A DNA stretch of 64,000 nt from an uncultured Opitutales bacterium. Its GTDB lineage: Bacteria; Verrucomicrobiota; Verrucomicrobiia; Opitutales; Intestinicryptomonadaceae. Location: NCBI GenBank assembly GCA_900545705.1, contig URAK01000006.1:80299-144298 (forward strand). Direction: 5' to 3'. Positions 18,127 to 26,913 of the stretch are shown here, piece after piece (positions within the stretch are counted from its first letter, which is position 1; every line of letters begins with the position of its first letter). Both the position numbers and the translations under genes were made by a program. The notes under the pieces were generated by a model that was not told where the DNA came from, did not search any database, and was given only the letters and a program-made list of their open reading frames with translations.

Positions 18127-20043
18127 TTAATAGCTGCGGCCTTCCCTGTTCTCGTAGTAGTTTATAAAGGCTTTATTCAAAACTGCGTAGCCGCCGGGCG
18201 TCGGGTAGTCGCCCGTAAAATACCAGTCGCCTGTGCAAGTGGTAATTGCCTTGTGCAGATTTTCTATCGATTGGAAAACTATCTCCAATTCGCCGTTCCA
18301 CGACACATTATGGGGTCTGACAAGCTCCGCTACTTTTTCGGAAATTTTGTCCGCCGTGAACGGCTCATATATCATCTTCACATAATTTTTTATCTCGCGC
18401 GAAGGTTTATCCTTTTGCGAGCAGCATAGGCGGTAGACATCCTTTATAAGCTCGGCGTTGCCCTGCTCCTTCAAGAGCTTTATCGCGGCTTGGAATGCGA
18501 TAAACTTGCCTATCTCGCTCATGTCTATGCCGTAGCAGTCGGGATAGCGTATTTGCGGGGCGGTGGAAGCTATGACAATCTTCTTCGGATTCGTACGGCT
18601 TAATATGCGCAATATCTGCTGCTGGAGGGTGGTTCCGCGCACAATGGAATCGTCGAGGCATACGAGCGTATCCTTGTGGGTGACAACACCGTAAGTTATG
18701 TCGTATACGTGCGAAGCCAAAGACATTCTATCTTTTTCCTGGGAAATGAAAGTGCGCAATTTTATGTCTTTGTGTACAATCTTTTCCCCGCGCGGCCAAT
18801 TGTCGAGTATGAGCGAATCCAAAAATTCGTCGGTGAACTCCCTGCCATCTTCGACAGCCTTCACAAGCTCTTTTTTAACCTGTTCCCTGCGTATCATTCG
18901 CAAGCCGTGAAGCATTCCGTAATAAGCGACTTCAGCCGTATTCGGGATATAGCTGAAAACGCTATTTTTAAAATCCCTGCCTATGCTTTCATACAATTTC
19001 GGGCAAAGCAAGCGCCCGAGAGCCTTGCGCTCGGCGTATATCTGCGGATCATTCCCGCGCGAAAAATATATGCGCTCAAACGTGCACGCCTTCTTTTCAC
19101 CCGCCGGCTTATAGGGTTCCTCATAGCATGTTCCGTCGCACTTTACGACAAACACATGCCCAGGCTTTACCTCTTTCACGTCAGACTCGTCCGCCTCAAA
19201 GACCGTCATGAGCGGAACGCGCTCCGACGCAAAGGCGATAATCTCGTCGTTCTTGAGATAGAAGCACGGGCGTATGCCGTTTGCGTCGCGCAGAACGAAT
19301 GCGTCGCCGTTGCCGATTGCGCCGGCTATTGCATAACCGCCGTCCCAGTTTTTGGCGGCGTTGCTTACTATTCTAAGGGGACTGAGCTTTTCATTCATCA
19401 TTCTCAGAATATCCTCGCCCGCTACGCCCTTGTCGCGCAGTTGGCGGTAGATTTCCCCATGCTCTATATCAAGATGAAACGATATTTCCTCCAATATCGC
19501 CTGCGTGTCCGTGCTGAAAACCGGGTGGATTCCGCGCTGTATTAGCGCCTTTTGCAGTTCTTCGGTATTGGTTATGTTGAAATTGCCAACAAGCATCAAA
19601 TTGCGGGCAGGCCACGTGCTCTTGCGCGCAAAGGGATGGCAGGTGTTTTTATCGTACGAACCGCTCGTTCCGTAGCGCAAGTGGCCTATCAGCAGCTCTG
19701 CGGCGTAGTCAAAATTGCTCTTGACGGTCTCCGGGAACTCGGGGTGGATAATCCCGGCCTTGACCTTGTGGTTGTATATCTTCAGCTGGTCGGCAAAAAT
19801 TTTGGCTAGCCCATTGGGGTTGGCGTTGCGCTCGCGGAATATGTAGTTCTCGCCGGGAGGAACGCCTATTTTTACGGATCCAATGCCGGCGCCGTCCTGC
19901 CCGCGGTTGTGTTGCTTTTCCATTAGAAGGAAAAGCTTGTTGAAACCGTATATCGGAGTCCCGTATTTTTCCTGATAGTATTTTAGGGGTTTTAACAGTC
20001 TGATTACGGCTATGCCGCACTCGTGTTTAATAGGATCGCTCAT
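18127..20043 (-). CDS. purF: Long-form amidophosphoribosyltransferase (PurF-like)
   Basis: Class II glutamine amidotransferase fused to a phosphoribosyltransferase, the layout of PurF (first step of purine synthesis). The nucleophile is probably Cys9 (HECGIAVIR) after a short propeptide; QHNRGQDGAG, GHLRYGTSG and RPCFYL follow in the glutaminase domain, and LVCLDDSIVRGTTLQQQ is the PRPP loop. At 638 residues it is about 140-160 longer than ordinary PurF, with a C-terminal extension after the phosphoribosyltransferase domain. I know this long form from Bacteroidota and PVC bacteria, where it can coexist with a standard PurF, so its exact role is not certain. First gene of its leftward operon. 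Confidence 0.82.
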   Translation of the reverse strand: MSDPIKHECGIAVIRLLKPLKYYQEKYGTPIYGFNKLFLLMEKQHNRGQDGAGIGSVKIGVPPGENYIFRERNANPNGLAKIFADQLKIYNHKVKAGIIHPEFPETVKSNFDYAAELLIGHLRYGTSGSYDKNTCHPFARKSTWPARNLMLVGNFNITNTEELQKALIQRGIHPVFSTDTQAILEEISFHLDIEHGEIYRQLRDKGVAGEDILRMMNEKLSPLRIVSNAAKNWDGGYAIAGAIGNGDAFVLRDANGIRPCFYLKNDEIIAFASERVPLMTVFEADESDVKEVKPGHVFVVKCDGTCYEEPYKPAGEKKACTFERIYFSRGNDPQIYAERKALGRLLCPKLYESIGRDFKNSVFSYIPNTAEVAYYGMLHGLRMIRREQVKKELVKAVEDGREFTDEFLDSLILDNWPRGEKIVHKDIKLRTFISQEKDRMSLASHVYDITYGVVTHKDTLVCLDDSIVRGTTLQQQILRILSRTNPKKIVIASTAPQIRYPDCYGIDMSEIGKFIAFQAAIKLLKEQGNAELIKDVYRLCCSQKDKPSREIKNYVKMIYEPFTADKISEKVAELVRPHNVSWNGELEIVFQSIENLHKAITTCTGDWYFTGDYPTPGGYAVLNKAFINYYENREGRSY

Positions 20044-20693
20044 ATAAAATTACGCTCGCGCGAAGTTGTTCTTAAATTATCGTTCAGAAAATATCTTCGA
20101 GACTATTCTTTTTGGCAAGCCTTATCGTAGAATCGCAAAAAAAATCCGCACCCCGCGCCCCAATTAGGAACACGCCGCAATTCCTGCAAAAAAAGTTTTA
20201 TCTAATCCCCAAGCAAAATTTTCCGACCCTGTTTATTTTCGTAAAAAGCAAAAAATTTATAAGGATAGGGAATATTCCCCTTAACCTCTGAATTTTAAGT
20301 TACTTTAACTGCATAAGTTAAAGAGTTTAAAAATAAAAAATTCAAAAGCGGCAATAAATTTTCCAAGCCCGGCACCCAATACCCCCCCGTGCCAAACCGC
20401 GCCAAAATATAGGCGCACAAATGCAGGCAAATCCGCCCTTGGCGCAATGCTACCAATGCTCTATTGCCCCACACGACCACATACAATCTGCCCTTGGCGC
20501 AATGCGCTCTTCCGCGCTACAAAACGCATGCCCCAACATAAAATCCGCCTTTGGCCCAATGCGCGAGTACACTATATAACCCACCCCGCCTATATTCTGC
20601 CCTTGGCGCAAAATTCTTTACCGCATTATTCGGCACCGCACCCAAAGTACAACAAGCCTATGCACAGGATTGCCGCGCTAACCAAGCTCTATG
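20044..20693 (-). other. 650-bp non-coding region between mrdA and purF
   Basis: Lies between the mrdA stop and the purF start, both leftward. It must hold the purF promoter at its left side and the end of the mre transcript at its right. The left part (20044-20330) is AT-rich; the right part holds a periodic 20-bp repeat. Short reading frames across it show no homology or start signals. I see no clear Rho-independent terminator. Confidence 0.6.
20431..20613 (-). repeat. Four periodic degenerate copies of a 20-bp repeat
   Basis: Copies begin at 20431, 20486, 20543 and 20594, giving periods of 55, 57 and 51 bases. The core on the plus strand is ATCCGCCCTTGGCGCAATGC; copy 3 reads TTTGGCCCAATGC and copy 4 ends CGCAAAA. 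The sequences between the copies are unrelated to each other by eye. The period is too short and the copies too degenerate for a CRISPR array. It sits about 80-260 bases beyond the mrdA stop, so it would be in the 3' end of the mre transcript. Confidence 0.75.
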
Positions 20694-22637
20694 TCAATTT
20701 GCCGCGTTTTCGGCATTCCCTACCTTTGGAAATAGCGGAGAACTCTCAAAATATTTCTTCAAAGCATTCCCCACAATAGGCCCCGCCGTGCGCCCTCCGG
20801 AAGCGTCGCCAATCTCCTCCCCCTCAACAACCACGCTTATTGCAATTTGCGGATTTTCGACAGGCGCGAACGCGACCATCCATGCGAGAGTAAGCTTTTT
20901 CCCCCTAACAGGAACCTGCGCAGTGCCGCTTTTCGCCGCGACACTCACGCCCTCAACCGCAGCTCTCTTGGCTGTGCCCCTTTCGACAGCAGCTTTCATT
21001 CCATCTATTATCGCCTTGTAATGCTCAGGCTTCAAATTTAACTTCTCCCCGCCGTGGTATGCGAGGTCGCAAACACGCGATGTATCGTGGATTACTGACG
21101 GGCGCGTGCGCGTCTGTCCGCGGGCGAACGACGCAACCATGCAAGCCATCTGCAACGGCGTCTGAAGCTGGTACCCCTGCCCTATGGAGGCATTTGCAGT
21201 GTCGCCGGCAGTCCACGGGCCATCGTACGAACGGTATTTCTCCTTGTATTCGGGATCTGCCACTACCGTCCGCCTCGAATAGTCCTCCTTCAACTCTATG
21301 CCGGTTTTAGAGTCGAGCCCAAAATCCTTTGCAGTCGCGCTCAAAGCCTCTATGCCGCATTCGAGTGCAGTCTCGTAAAAATATACGTTGCAGCTGTGGG
21401 CCAAGGCATCGACAAGATCTATATTTCCATGCCCATAGCGGCTGTTGCACGGAAATATCCTCGTGCCGACTCTCAAGCCGCCGTCGCATGTCTTGACGGT
21501 TTTTTCGTCTATAACGCCAGTCATTAGCCCCGCGCAGGCCGTGACAATCTTGAAGGTCGATCCCGGCGGATACAATCCCTGGGTTGCCCTGTTGAGCCAT
21601 GCGCCGCGCTTGGTAATTTCGTTGCTGACTTTATAGGTCATGTACGGGCTGAGCTCGTTAGGGTCGTAAGACGGAAGGCTGACCATGGCGAGAACTTCGC
21701 CCGTTTTGACATCGAGCGCGACCGCCGCGCCCTTCCTCGTCCCGAATGAGTCTTCCATAGTCTGCTGCAAGTCTATGTCTATCGACGAAACTACGTCGCG
21801 GCCCTTCTTAGGCGTCACGTCGGCAACATTTTCATACTGGTATCCATCGAGGTCGACAACCCATATTTTCGCGCCGCTGTTGCCCTGCAATACTGAATCA
21901 AAAGCCTTTTCAAGCCCGGATCTGCCGATTTTCCCGACGAACGAGAATGTCTGCAAGTCGTCCCCAGGAACGCCGTCGGTGTCGATTTCATCAAAATTGC
22001 TCCCCACATATCCAAGAAGGTGCGCCGCAGACGGCCCATAGGGATAATACCTGGCAGTGTCCGTATAAATCTGAATCGGCGAATCAACGGGCAAACGTTC
22101 GGCGAGTATCGCGTGCTCCCGCCCCTTCAAATCTTTTATTATGGGGAAAGGCAAGAGCCTCTGGTTTTCAAAGTGCCTGTTGTAATCGGCAGTCGTAAGC
22201 TTGTAGTCAGAACCCAATATGGAGTTTATCTGGGCGACGTACCCGTTTAAAACATTTGCGCGCGCGCGGCTTGAAATTTCAGAATAATTCGGCGGGCCTT
22301 CCTCGCCTGCGGCGGCTCTGCGGGCGAGCTCGATTTTTTTTAGGCGCATATATTCGCGCCGGAACTCGCGCCTTATCTCGTTAAAATACACCACTGCGGA
22401 AAACCGTGGTTCGTTTGTTACCAGCAATTTCATATTGCGGTCGTAGATGTCTCCGCGCGCCCCTGGCTCGATAATGCGCCTCATGCTTTGGCGCTCTCCG
22501 CGCTGGCTATAATAGTCGTACAAGTATATCTGGCGGTATGCGAGTGTTCCTAATAAAAATAAAAACGCTGCCGCGAATACCGCGTAAAACACAGGTATTC
22601 TCGGATTCCAATTCGAATACTGTCCGTTTTTATCCAT
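20694..22637 (-). CDS. mrdA: Penicillin-binding protein 2, elongasome transpeptidase
   Basis: Monofunctional class B PBP that cross-links peptidoglycan during cell elongation. 647 residues: one N-terminal membrane anchor (about 14-34), the dimerisation region with GARGDIYDRN near 59-68, and a transpeptidase domain with the catalytic serine in STFK (360-363), SCN (415-417) and KSGT (569-572). Placement directly after mreD, five bases away, in an mreBCD operon identifies it as PBP2 rather than FtsI. RodA is not beside it in this window. It is the last gene of the operon and is followed by the repeat-bearing 650-bp gap. Confidence 0.93.
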   Translation of the reverse strand: MDKNGQYSNWNPRIPVFYAVFAAAFLFLLGTLAYRQIYLYDYYSQRGERQSMRRIIEPGARGDIYDRNMKLLVTNEPRFSAVVYFNEIRREFRREYMRLKKIELARRAAAGEEGPPNYSEISSRARANVLNGYVAQINSILGSDYKLTTADYNRHFENQRLLPFPIIKDLKGREHAILAERLPVDSPIQIYTDTARYYPYGPSAAHLLGYVGSNFDEIDTDGVPGDDLQTFSFVGKIGRSGLEKAFDSVLQGNSGAKIWVVDLDGYQYENVADVTPKKGRDVVSSIDIDLQQTMEDSFGTRKGAAVALDVKTGEVLAMVSLPSYDPNELSPYMTYKVSNEITKRGAWLNRATQGLYPPGSTFKIVTACAGLMTGVIDEKTVKTCDGGLRVGTRIFPCNSRYGHGNIDLVDALAHSCNVYFYETALECGIEALSATAKDFGLDSKTGIELKEDYSRRTVVADPEYKEKYRSYDGPWTAGDTANASIGQGYQLQTPLQMACMVASFARGQTRTRPSVIHDTSRVCDLAYHGGEKLNLKPEHYKAIIDGMKAAVERGTAKRAAVEGVSVAAKSGTAQVPVRGKKLTLAWMVAFAPVENPQIAISVVVEGEEIGDASGGRTAGPIVGNALKKYFESSPLFPKVGNAENAAN

Positions 22638-22642
22638 CGGGA

Positions 22643-23170
22643 CTAATCGTCCTCCTCTATTTTTAGCTCTATTCCTGCAAATTTAAGTATGGAAAGCGGA
22701 ACCATAACAGAAAAGCGCGCAACTAAAATCAGAACCGACGCCGACAAAAATAAATCGGCAAATACCCTAAACAGATAATCAGCCAAATCCGCGCAGCCAT
22801 TCGGGAAAAACAGCATGTACGCCAATCCAAGCGCCAAATTCACAAATTGAGCTAGCGTACACAGGGAGAGCGGGTCGAGCGACCTGAATCTAAAACGAGC
22901 TATGCGGACAAATACCGCCGCCAAGAGCCAAAGCGCGCATGTTATCCCCGGCCGCACGGGAGTCGTCGCCTCGCACAAAAAAGCAGTCAAGCCGATTACG
23001 AGAGCTGCCTGCCACCCCCTAAGCATCAGCGCGGGCCCTATTATAAATACGCTCGGCAAAATCAGCGATGCATACGGGGATATTTCGGAATTGACAGTTG
23101 CCAAAATATAAAGGTAGGCGATATTTGTCAGCAAAAACACTGCTACCGGGCTGTATTTAACTCTGCGCAT
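22643..23170 (-). CDS. mreD: MreD-like rod-shape membrane protein
   Basis: 175-residue protein with about five hydrophobic helices and almost no soluble part, the expected form of MreD. The sequence itself is too divergent to show strong motifs, so the call rests on position between mreC and mrdA, size and hydropathy. It starts two bases after the mreC stop and ends five bases before mrdA. Its role is as a membrane partner of MreC in the elongasome. Confidence 0.8.
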   Translation of the reverse strand: MRRVKYSPVAVFLLTNIAYLYILATVNSEISPYASLILPSVFIIGPALMLRGWQAALVIGLTAFLCEATTPVRPGITCALWLLAAVFVRIARFRFRSLDPLSLCTLAQFVNLALGLAYMLFFPNGCADLADYLFRVFADLFLSASVLILVARFSVMVPLSILKFAGIELKIEEDD

Positions 23171-23172
23171 CT

Positions 23173-24009
23173 TTATTCTGCGCCCTCCGAAACCGGTATT
23201 AGAACCGCAACCTCGGCGATAGAGTCAAGGCGTGTTGAGAGCTCTACCCTGCCGGACTTAAAAATTCCGTCAGCCCCTATTGATAGCGAATAAACTTTTC
23301 CTATTTCAACCCCGTCGGGGAAAGTTCCCGCGAGCGACGATGTCACGAGCATCGCAGGCTTTTCGCGCGAGGGCTCGATATCCGCCGGGGCGTCCACGAC
23401 CTCGCCTTCAGCAATATGGAGCGAAGTTCCGCCCCTGCCGTAGTATATGACGGGCCTGTCGTCGCCTGCAAACCGCGCCGCCATTCTGAACCTCCTTGAG
23501 CTCGCAAGCTCCACCACGGACGTGTGCAGCCCCACTTCAGCAATTCTACCAACTACGCCGGACGAACAAACCACAGCACAACCGTCTTTAATTCCGTGCA
23601 AAGACCCCTTTCTAATTACAAGGCGCTGCCACCAGGCGTTCACGTCGCGCCGCACAACCCTAGCGATTTCATATTTAAACTTCGGGTCCGACGGCATATT
23701 CATTATGCGTTCAAGCCTCTCGAGCCGCCTATGCAGCGACTCGTTTTCCATGAGTTTTAGCTCGTACGCCGAATTCAGCCGCGCGAGATCCCTCCCTGCC
23801 TCAATCAGCTCGCGCTTGGAGTTTGAATGCAGGCTCCAATACTTTTGAAGGTCGGACAAATGCGACGGTATTGAGTCGAGCGGCGCCCTAAATTCCTCAA
23901 ATGCCGAAGACGTAAAATTTCTCACGGCGGACGGGGCGAAAAGACAAACAAATATCACCGCGGCAAATACCGCAATATTGCGCAATACTGTATGTTTACC
24001 CCACTGCAT
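23173..24009 (-). CDS. mreC: MreC, periplasmic elongasome scaffold
   Basis: Bitopic protein that links MreB to the cell-wall synthases. 278 residues: N-terminal membrane segment (about 9-27), a coiled-coil stretch around residues 55-100, and the beta-rich MreC domain including VVRRDVNAWWQRLVIRKGS and GIKDGCAVVCSSGVVGRI, clear family motifs. It lies between mreB and mreD; the 176-bp gap from mreB is unusually wide for the operon. Confidence 0.9.
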   Translation of the reverse strand: MQWGKHTVLRNIAVFAAVIFVCLFAPSAVRNFTSSAFEEFRAPLDSIPSHLSDLQKYWSLHSNSKRELIEAGRDLARLNSAYELKLMENESLHRRLERLERIMNMPSDPKFKYEIARVVRRDVNAWWQRLVIRKGSLHGIKDGCAVVCSSGVVGRIAEVGLHTSVVELASSRRFRMAARFAGDDRPVIYYGRGGTSLHIAEGEVVDAPADIEPSREKPAMLVTSSLAGTFPDGVEIGKVYSLSIGADGIFKSGRVELSTRLDSIAEVAVLIPVSEGAE

Positions 24010-24185
24010 ATCTTAAAAAAATTCGCCTCCATTATCCCATGCGCCGGCGCGCAAATAAGTTCCTTTCCACCGGGCAAGCCACCGCAAAAAACCTTAAAAA
24101 ATTAAAGGCGCCCGCGCGAGATCCGCCGGGAACACGCGCGCAAACGCCTTACGCAATCGGCGGCGGACTCTGTCGGCTGCCCTTA
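24010..24185 (-). other. mreB-mreC spacer with a weak attenuator-like hairpin
   Basis: 176 bases without a gene inside the mre operon. On the transcribed strand, CCTTTAA and TTAAGG (plus positions 24102-24108 and 24092-24097) can pair, followed by six T residues. The stem is short and bulged, so it could lower read-through from the abundant mreB message but may be chance. Confidence 0.3.
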
Positions 24186-25202
24186 TTACGAGTTATCCTT
24201 CGTCCAGAACTCGTAATTTTGAAGCACAGCCGCCGTGCCGTTGACAACCGCCCTGAGAGGGTCGTCGGCGACAAAGCACGGTATGCCGGTCGCCTCGGTG
24301 ACAAGCAGATTCAAATTGCGAATCAGCGCGCCGCCTCCAGCGAGAACTATGCCGCGGTCGACAAGGTCGGCGCTGAGTTCAGGCGGGCAAAGTTCGAGCG
24401 CTTCGTGTATCACATCGGTGATGGCCTTGAAGGAATCGGAGAGCGCCTCGCGGATTTCCTGCGACGTCACAAAGAGCGTCTTGGGAAGCCCTGCGACAGA
24501 ATCGCGCCCCTTGACCTCCCAGGTAAGCTCGTTGTCGAGCGGGTATGCGGAGCCAATGTTTATCTTAATTTCCTCAGCGGTGCGCTCGCCTATGATGAGA
24601 TTGTACGCGCGCTTCATGTACTGGGCAATGCAGTTGTCGAACTCGTCGCCGCCTATTCTAACGCTTTTTGAATAAACGACGTTCGAAAGGGAAATTATCG
24701 CGACTTCCGTAGTGCCGCCGCCAATGTCGACAATCATGCTAGCGGTAGGCTCCTCGATAGGCAGCCCCACGCCTATCGCCGCCATAAGCGGCTCGTCTTT
24801 AAGGCACACAGAGCGCGCGCCGGCGTGTATGGCGGACTCCTGTACGGCGCGCCTCTCCACCTCCGTAATTCCCGAAGGCACTGCAACGACAACTCTCGGC
24901 GCTATGAAATTCCACTGCTTTGCCGCTTTTTGGATAAAGTAGCGCAGCATTATTTCGGTAATCTCGAAATCGGCTATTACCCCGACTTTCATAGGGCGTA
25001 TAGCCGTAATGTTTCCGGGGGTTTTTCCAAGCATCTTTTTCGCCTTTTCACCGACGGCGACGACTTTTTTGGAATTGTTGTAGACGGCCACGACGCTCGG
25101 CTCGCTCGTTATCTCATTTGTATCTTTGGCATATACAAGCGTATTTGCCGTTCCGAGGTCGATTCCGATGTCGTTTGAAAAAATTTCCTTAATTCCAGCC
25201 AT
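24186..25202 (-). CDS. mreB: MreB, actin-like rod-shape protein
   Basis: Cytoskeletal ATPase that organises the elongation machinery. 338 residues with the actin-family phosphate 1 loop GIDLGTANT near residue 13, IADFEITEIML, phosphate 2 region MIVDIGGGTTEVAIIS and the adenosine motif GIVLAGGGALIRNL. Length and motifs are typical. It is the promoter-proximal gene of the leftward mreB-mreC-mreD-mrdA operon; a candidate sigma70 promoter lies just upstream at 25226-25255. No Shine-Dalgarno sequence is visible before its ATG. Confidence 0.96.
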   Translation of the reverse strand: MAGIKEIFSNDIGIDLGTANTLVYAKDTNEITSEPSVVAVYNNSKKVVAVGEKAKKMLGKTPGNITAIRPMKVGVIADFEITEIMLRYFIQKAAKQWNFIAPRVVVAVPSGITEVERRAVQESAIHAGARSVCLKDEPLMAAIGVGLPIEEPTASMIVDIGGGTTEVAIISLSNVVYSKSVRIGGDEFDNCIAQYMKRAYNLIIGERTAEEIKINIGSAYPLDNELTWEVKGRDSVAGLPKTLFVTSQEIREALSDSFKAITDVIHEALELCPPELSADLVDRGIVLAGGGALIRNLNLLVTEATGIPCFVADDPLRAVVNGTAAVLQNYEFWTKDNS

Positions 25203-25225
25203 AATTTTGTAATTTAACTATTTTC

Positions 25226-25255
25226 AATTTATTGAAATTTTCCATAAAGGGTCAA
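25226..25255 (-). promoter_or_regulatory. Candidate promoter of the mreB operon
   Basis: On the complement, TTGACC (25250-25255) and TAAATT (25226-25231) are separated by 18 bases, close to sigma70 consensus, about 24 bases before the mreB ATG. The -10 box overlaps an AT-rich inverted repeat TTTCAAT-TT-ATTGAAA (25222-25237). Confidence 0.4.
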
Positions 25256-25639
25256 CAGCAAATTCACCTATCAAGCATATAAAAATTCCAATATATGCCA
25301 GATGTCGACAATTTTTTACGAATATTAATATATGCCGCTAAGAAAAACGCCTATTTTCCAAACATTGTCAAATAGGACAGGCTTGCGCCTGAAAAAGTTG
25401 CGAGCAAACAAATTTTTCGCCCCCTTTGGCAGGTTTAATCAAAAATACTGCAACTAACCAAAAATATTCGATAAAAAGCGGCGAAATTAAAAAATTTATA
25501 AAAATAACTTTGCTCCGGAATACGACGTCCGCCACAGAAGCCAATCTTAGAATTCAACGCCTAATTGCATCTAAATAATTTATAGAATAAAAAACGTCTT
25601 TTTTTATAATATACTATATATTTTTATAAAAATTTATCG

Positions 25640-25668
25640 TTTACAAAATCTGCGCCCGCCTATATAAC
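25640..25668 (+). promoter_or_regulatory. Candidate promoter of the GH16 gene
   Basis: TTTACA (25640-25645) and TATAAC (25663-25668) are 17 bases apart, a good sigma70 arrangement. Predicted start about 25675, giving a short leader of about 30 bases before ATG 25706. Confidence 0.4.
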
Positions 25669-25705
25669 AACTATATTTACATCGAATATACACAGCAACA
25701 AGAAT

Positions 25706-26677
25706 ATGCCAAGAAAAAATCTACTCTACATTTGCGCCGCCGCAGGAGCGTTTATCGCCATAACCTCCTACGCGGCATTTGTCGAAACCTCAGTGAAAAA
25801 CCGCCCGGTAGTGCAGGTTGAGACAAAGACATTAAAAGACGAAGCCCCAAGTTTTCTCCCCGCCGGGAAAAAATGGAAACTCGTATGGCACGACGAATTC
25901 AACGGAAAAGAAATCGACAAGACAAAATGGATGTGCCGCGAATCCTTCTGGGGGCAAGACTTCCCCGCATTTGCACACAACTTTGAGGGGGTCGAAATGA
26001 CGGGAAAAACCGTAAGATTGCACTTGTTGCGCAAAGGCGACGACTTCTGCTCGCCGCATTTGCAGACAGGCTCTCTCACATACGACATTCCCAAGGACAC
26101 AAAGGGCTTCTGGCCCTTCGGGAAATACCGCAAGCCGCTATTTATGCACAAATACGGATATTATGAAATCCGCTGCCGGCAGCCGAAAAATGCCGGCTGG
26201 CACTCGGCGTTTTGGCTCCAAGCCCCAGGTGTAGGCTCGTCGCCCGATCCGTCCGTATGCGGCGTGGAAACCGACGTCATGGAAAATTACAGGCAATTCA
26301 CGCACGGGCAGATTGTGGGAGGCAACGGCTGGAACGGCTACGGCAAAGACTCAAAGTGGTTCGGGCACTTTGCGTGGGAGTACGAGGCCGACGCCGACGG
26401 CTGGTGCTACTACGGTGTGGATTGGACTCCCGAAGGATATACGTTCTATGCAAACGGTAAAAAAATTGGCGAGCAAAACAGCCCCGTATCGCATGTCGAG
26501 CAATTTATACTCGTTTCGACCGAGCCGCGCGGATACCGCAATATACAAGGCAACGACGGCGGGTTGTCGGAGGGCTCAAAAAAGTGGGGCAAGCCCGATC
26601 CAGCCCTATTCAAAGCAGTTCTGCCGGACTTCTTTGAAGTGGACTTTGTTCGCGTTTACGACGAAGTCAAAGATTAA
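25706..26677 (+). CDS. GH16-family secreted glycoside hydrolase
   Basis: Predicted beta-glucan or galactan endohydrolase, 323 residues. The N-terminus has a hydrophobic export segment (about 5-25). WKLVWHDEFNG and IDKTKW are the usual GH16 entry motif; YGYYEIRCRQPKNAGWHSAFWL follows, then the catalytic signature VETDVMEN, matching E-x-D-x-x-E with the nucleophile and acid-base glutamates. The C-terminal DFFEVDFVRVYD strand closes the jelly roll. It stands alone, without SusCD-like or other carbohydrate genes, with its own promoter and terminator. The exact polysaccharide cannot be told from the sequence. Confidence 0.88.
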   Translation: MPRKNLLYICAAAGAFIAITSYAAFVETSVKNRPVVQVETKTLKDEAPSFLPAGKKWKLVWHDEFNGKEIDKTKWMCRESFWGQDFPAFAHNFEGVEMTGKTVRLHLLRKGDDFCSPHLQTGSLTYDIPKDTKGFWPFGKYRKPLFMHKYGYYEIRCRQPKNAGWHSAFWLQAPGVGSSPDPSVCGVETDVMENYRQFTHGQIVGGNGWNGYGKDSKWFGHFAWEYEADADGWCYYGVDWTPEGYTFYANGKKIGEQNSPVSHVEQFILVSTEPRGYRNIQGNDGGLSEGSKKWGKPDPALFKAVLPDFFEVDFVRVYDEVKD

Positions 26678-26692
26678 TGCATTGCCTGTGCG

Positions 26693-26721
26693 CGGCGGGG
26701 CCTTTCCCCCGCCGTTTTTTT
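26693..26721 (+). terminator. Terminator of the GH16 gene
   Basis: Stem CGGCGGGG (26693-26700) pairs with CCCCGCCG (26707-26714) around a six-base loop, followed by seven T residues. It lies 16 bases after the GH16 stop. Confidence 0.9.
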
Positions 26722-26913
26722 ATATCATCTTAAAACCGAAAATCTGCGAACAATGTAGCTGGCCTTATTTTTTAGCGCCAAGTTTCGGACATAAATATTA
26801 TAAATTTCATAACAAATACGGCCTTTTGCCGATATTGTGAAAAATGTTTTTTGGCGATGCGCGCAAGGTTTTTATTTATTGAACACAAGCAAATATATAT
26901 TAGTCTAAGAAGT

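Larger units (their letters stand above)
25203..25705. other. 503-bp divergent intergenic region, AT-rich
   Basis: Separates mreB from the rightward GH16 gene. No reading frame of note. It holds the candidate promoters at both ends; in between the sequence is AT-rich (notably 25561-25640) with no repeat or RNA-like fold that I can support. Confidence 0.6.

Noticed and set aside
20431..20613. Possible CRISPR array
   Set aside because: Only four degenerate 20-bp copies, no conserved repeat longer than that, and no cas genes anywhere in the window.
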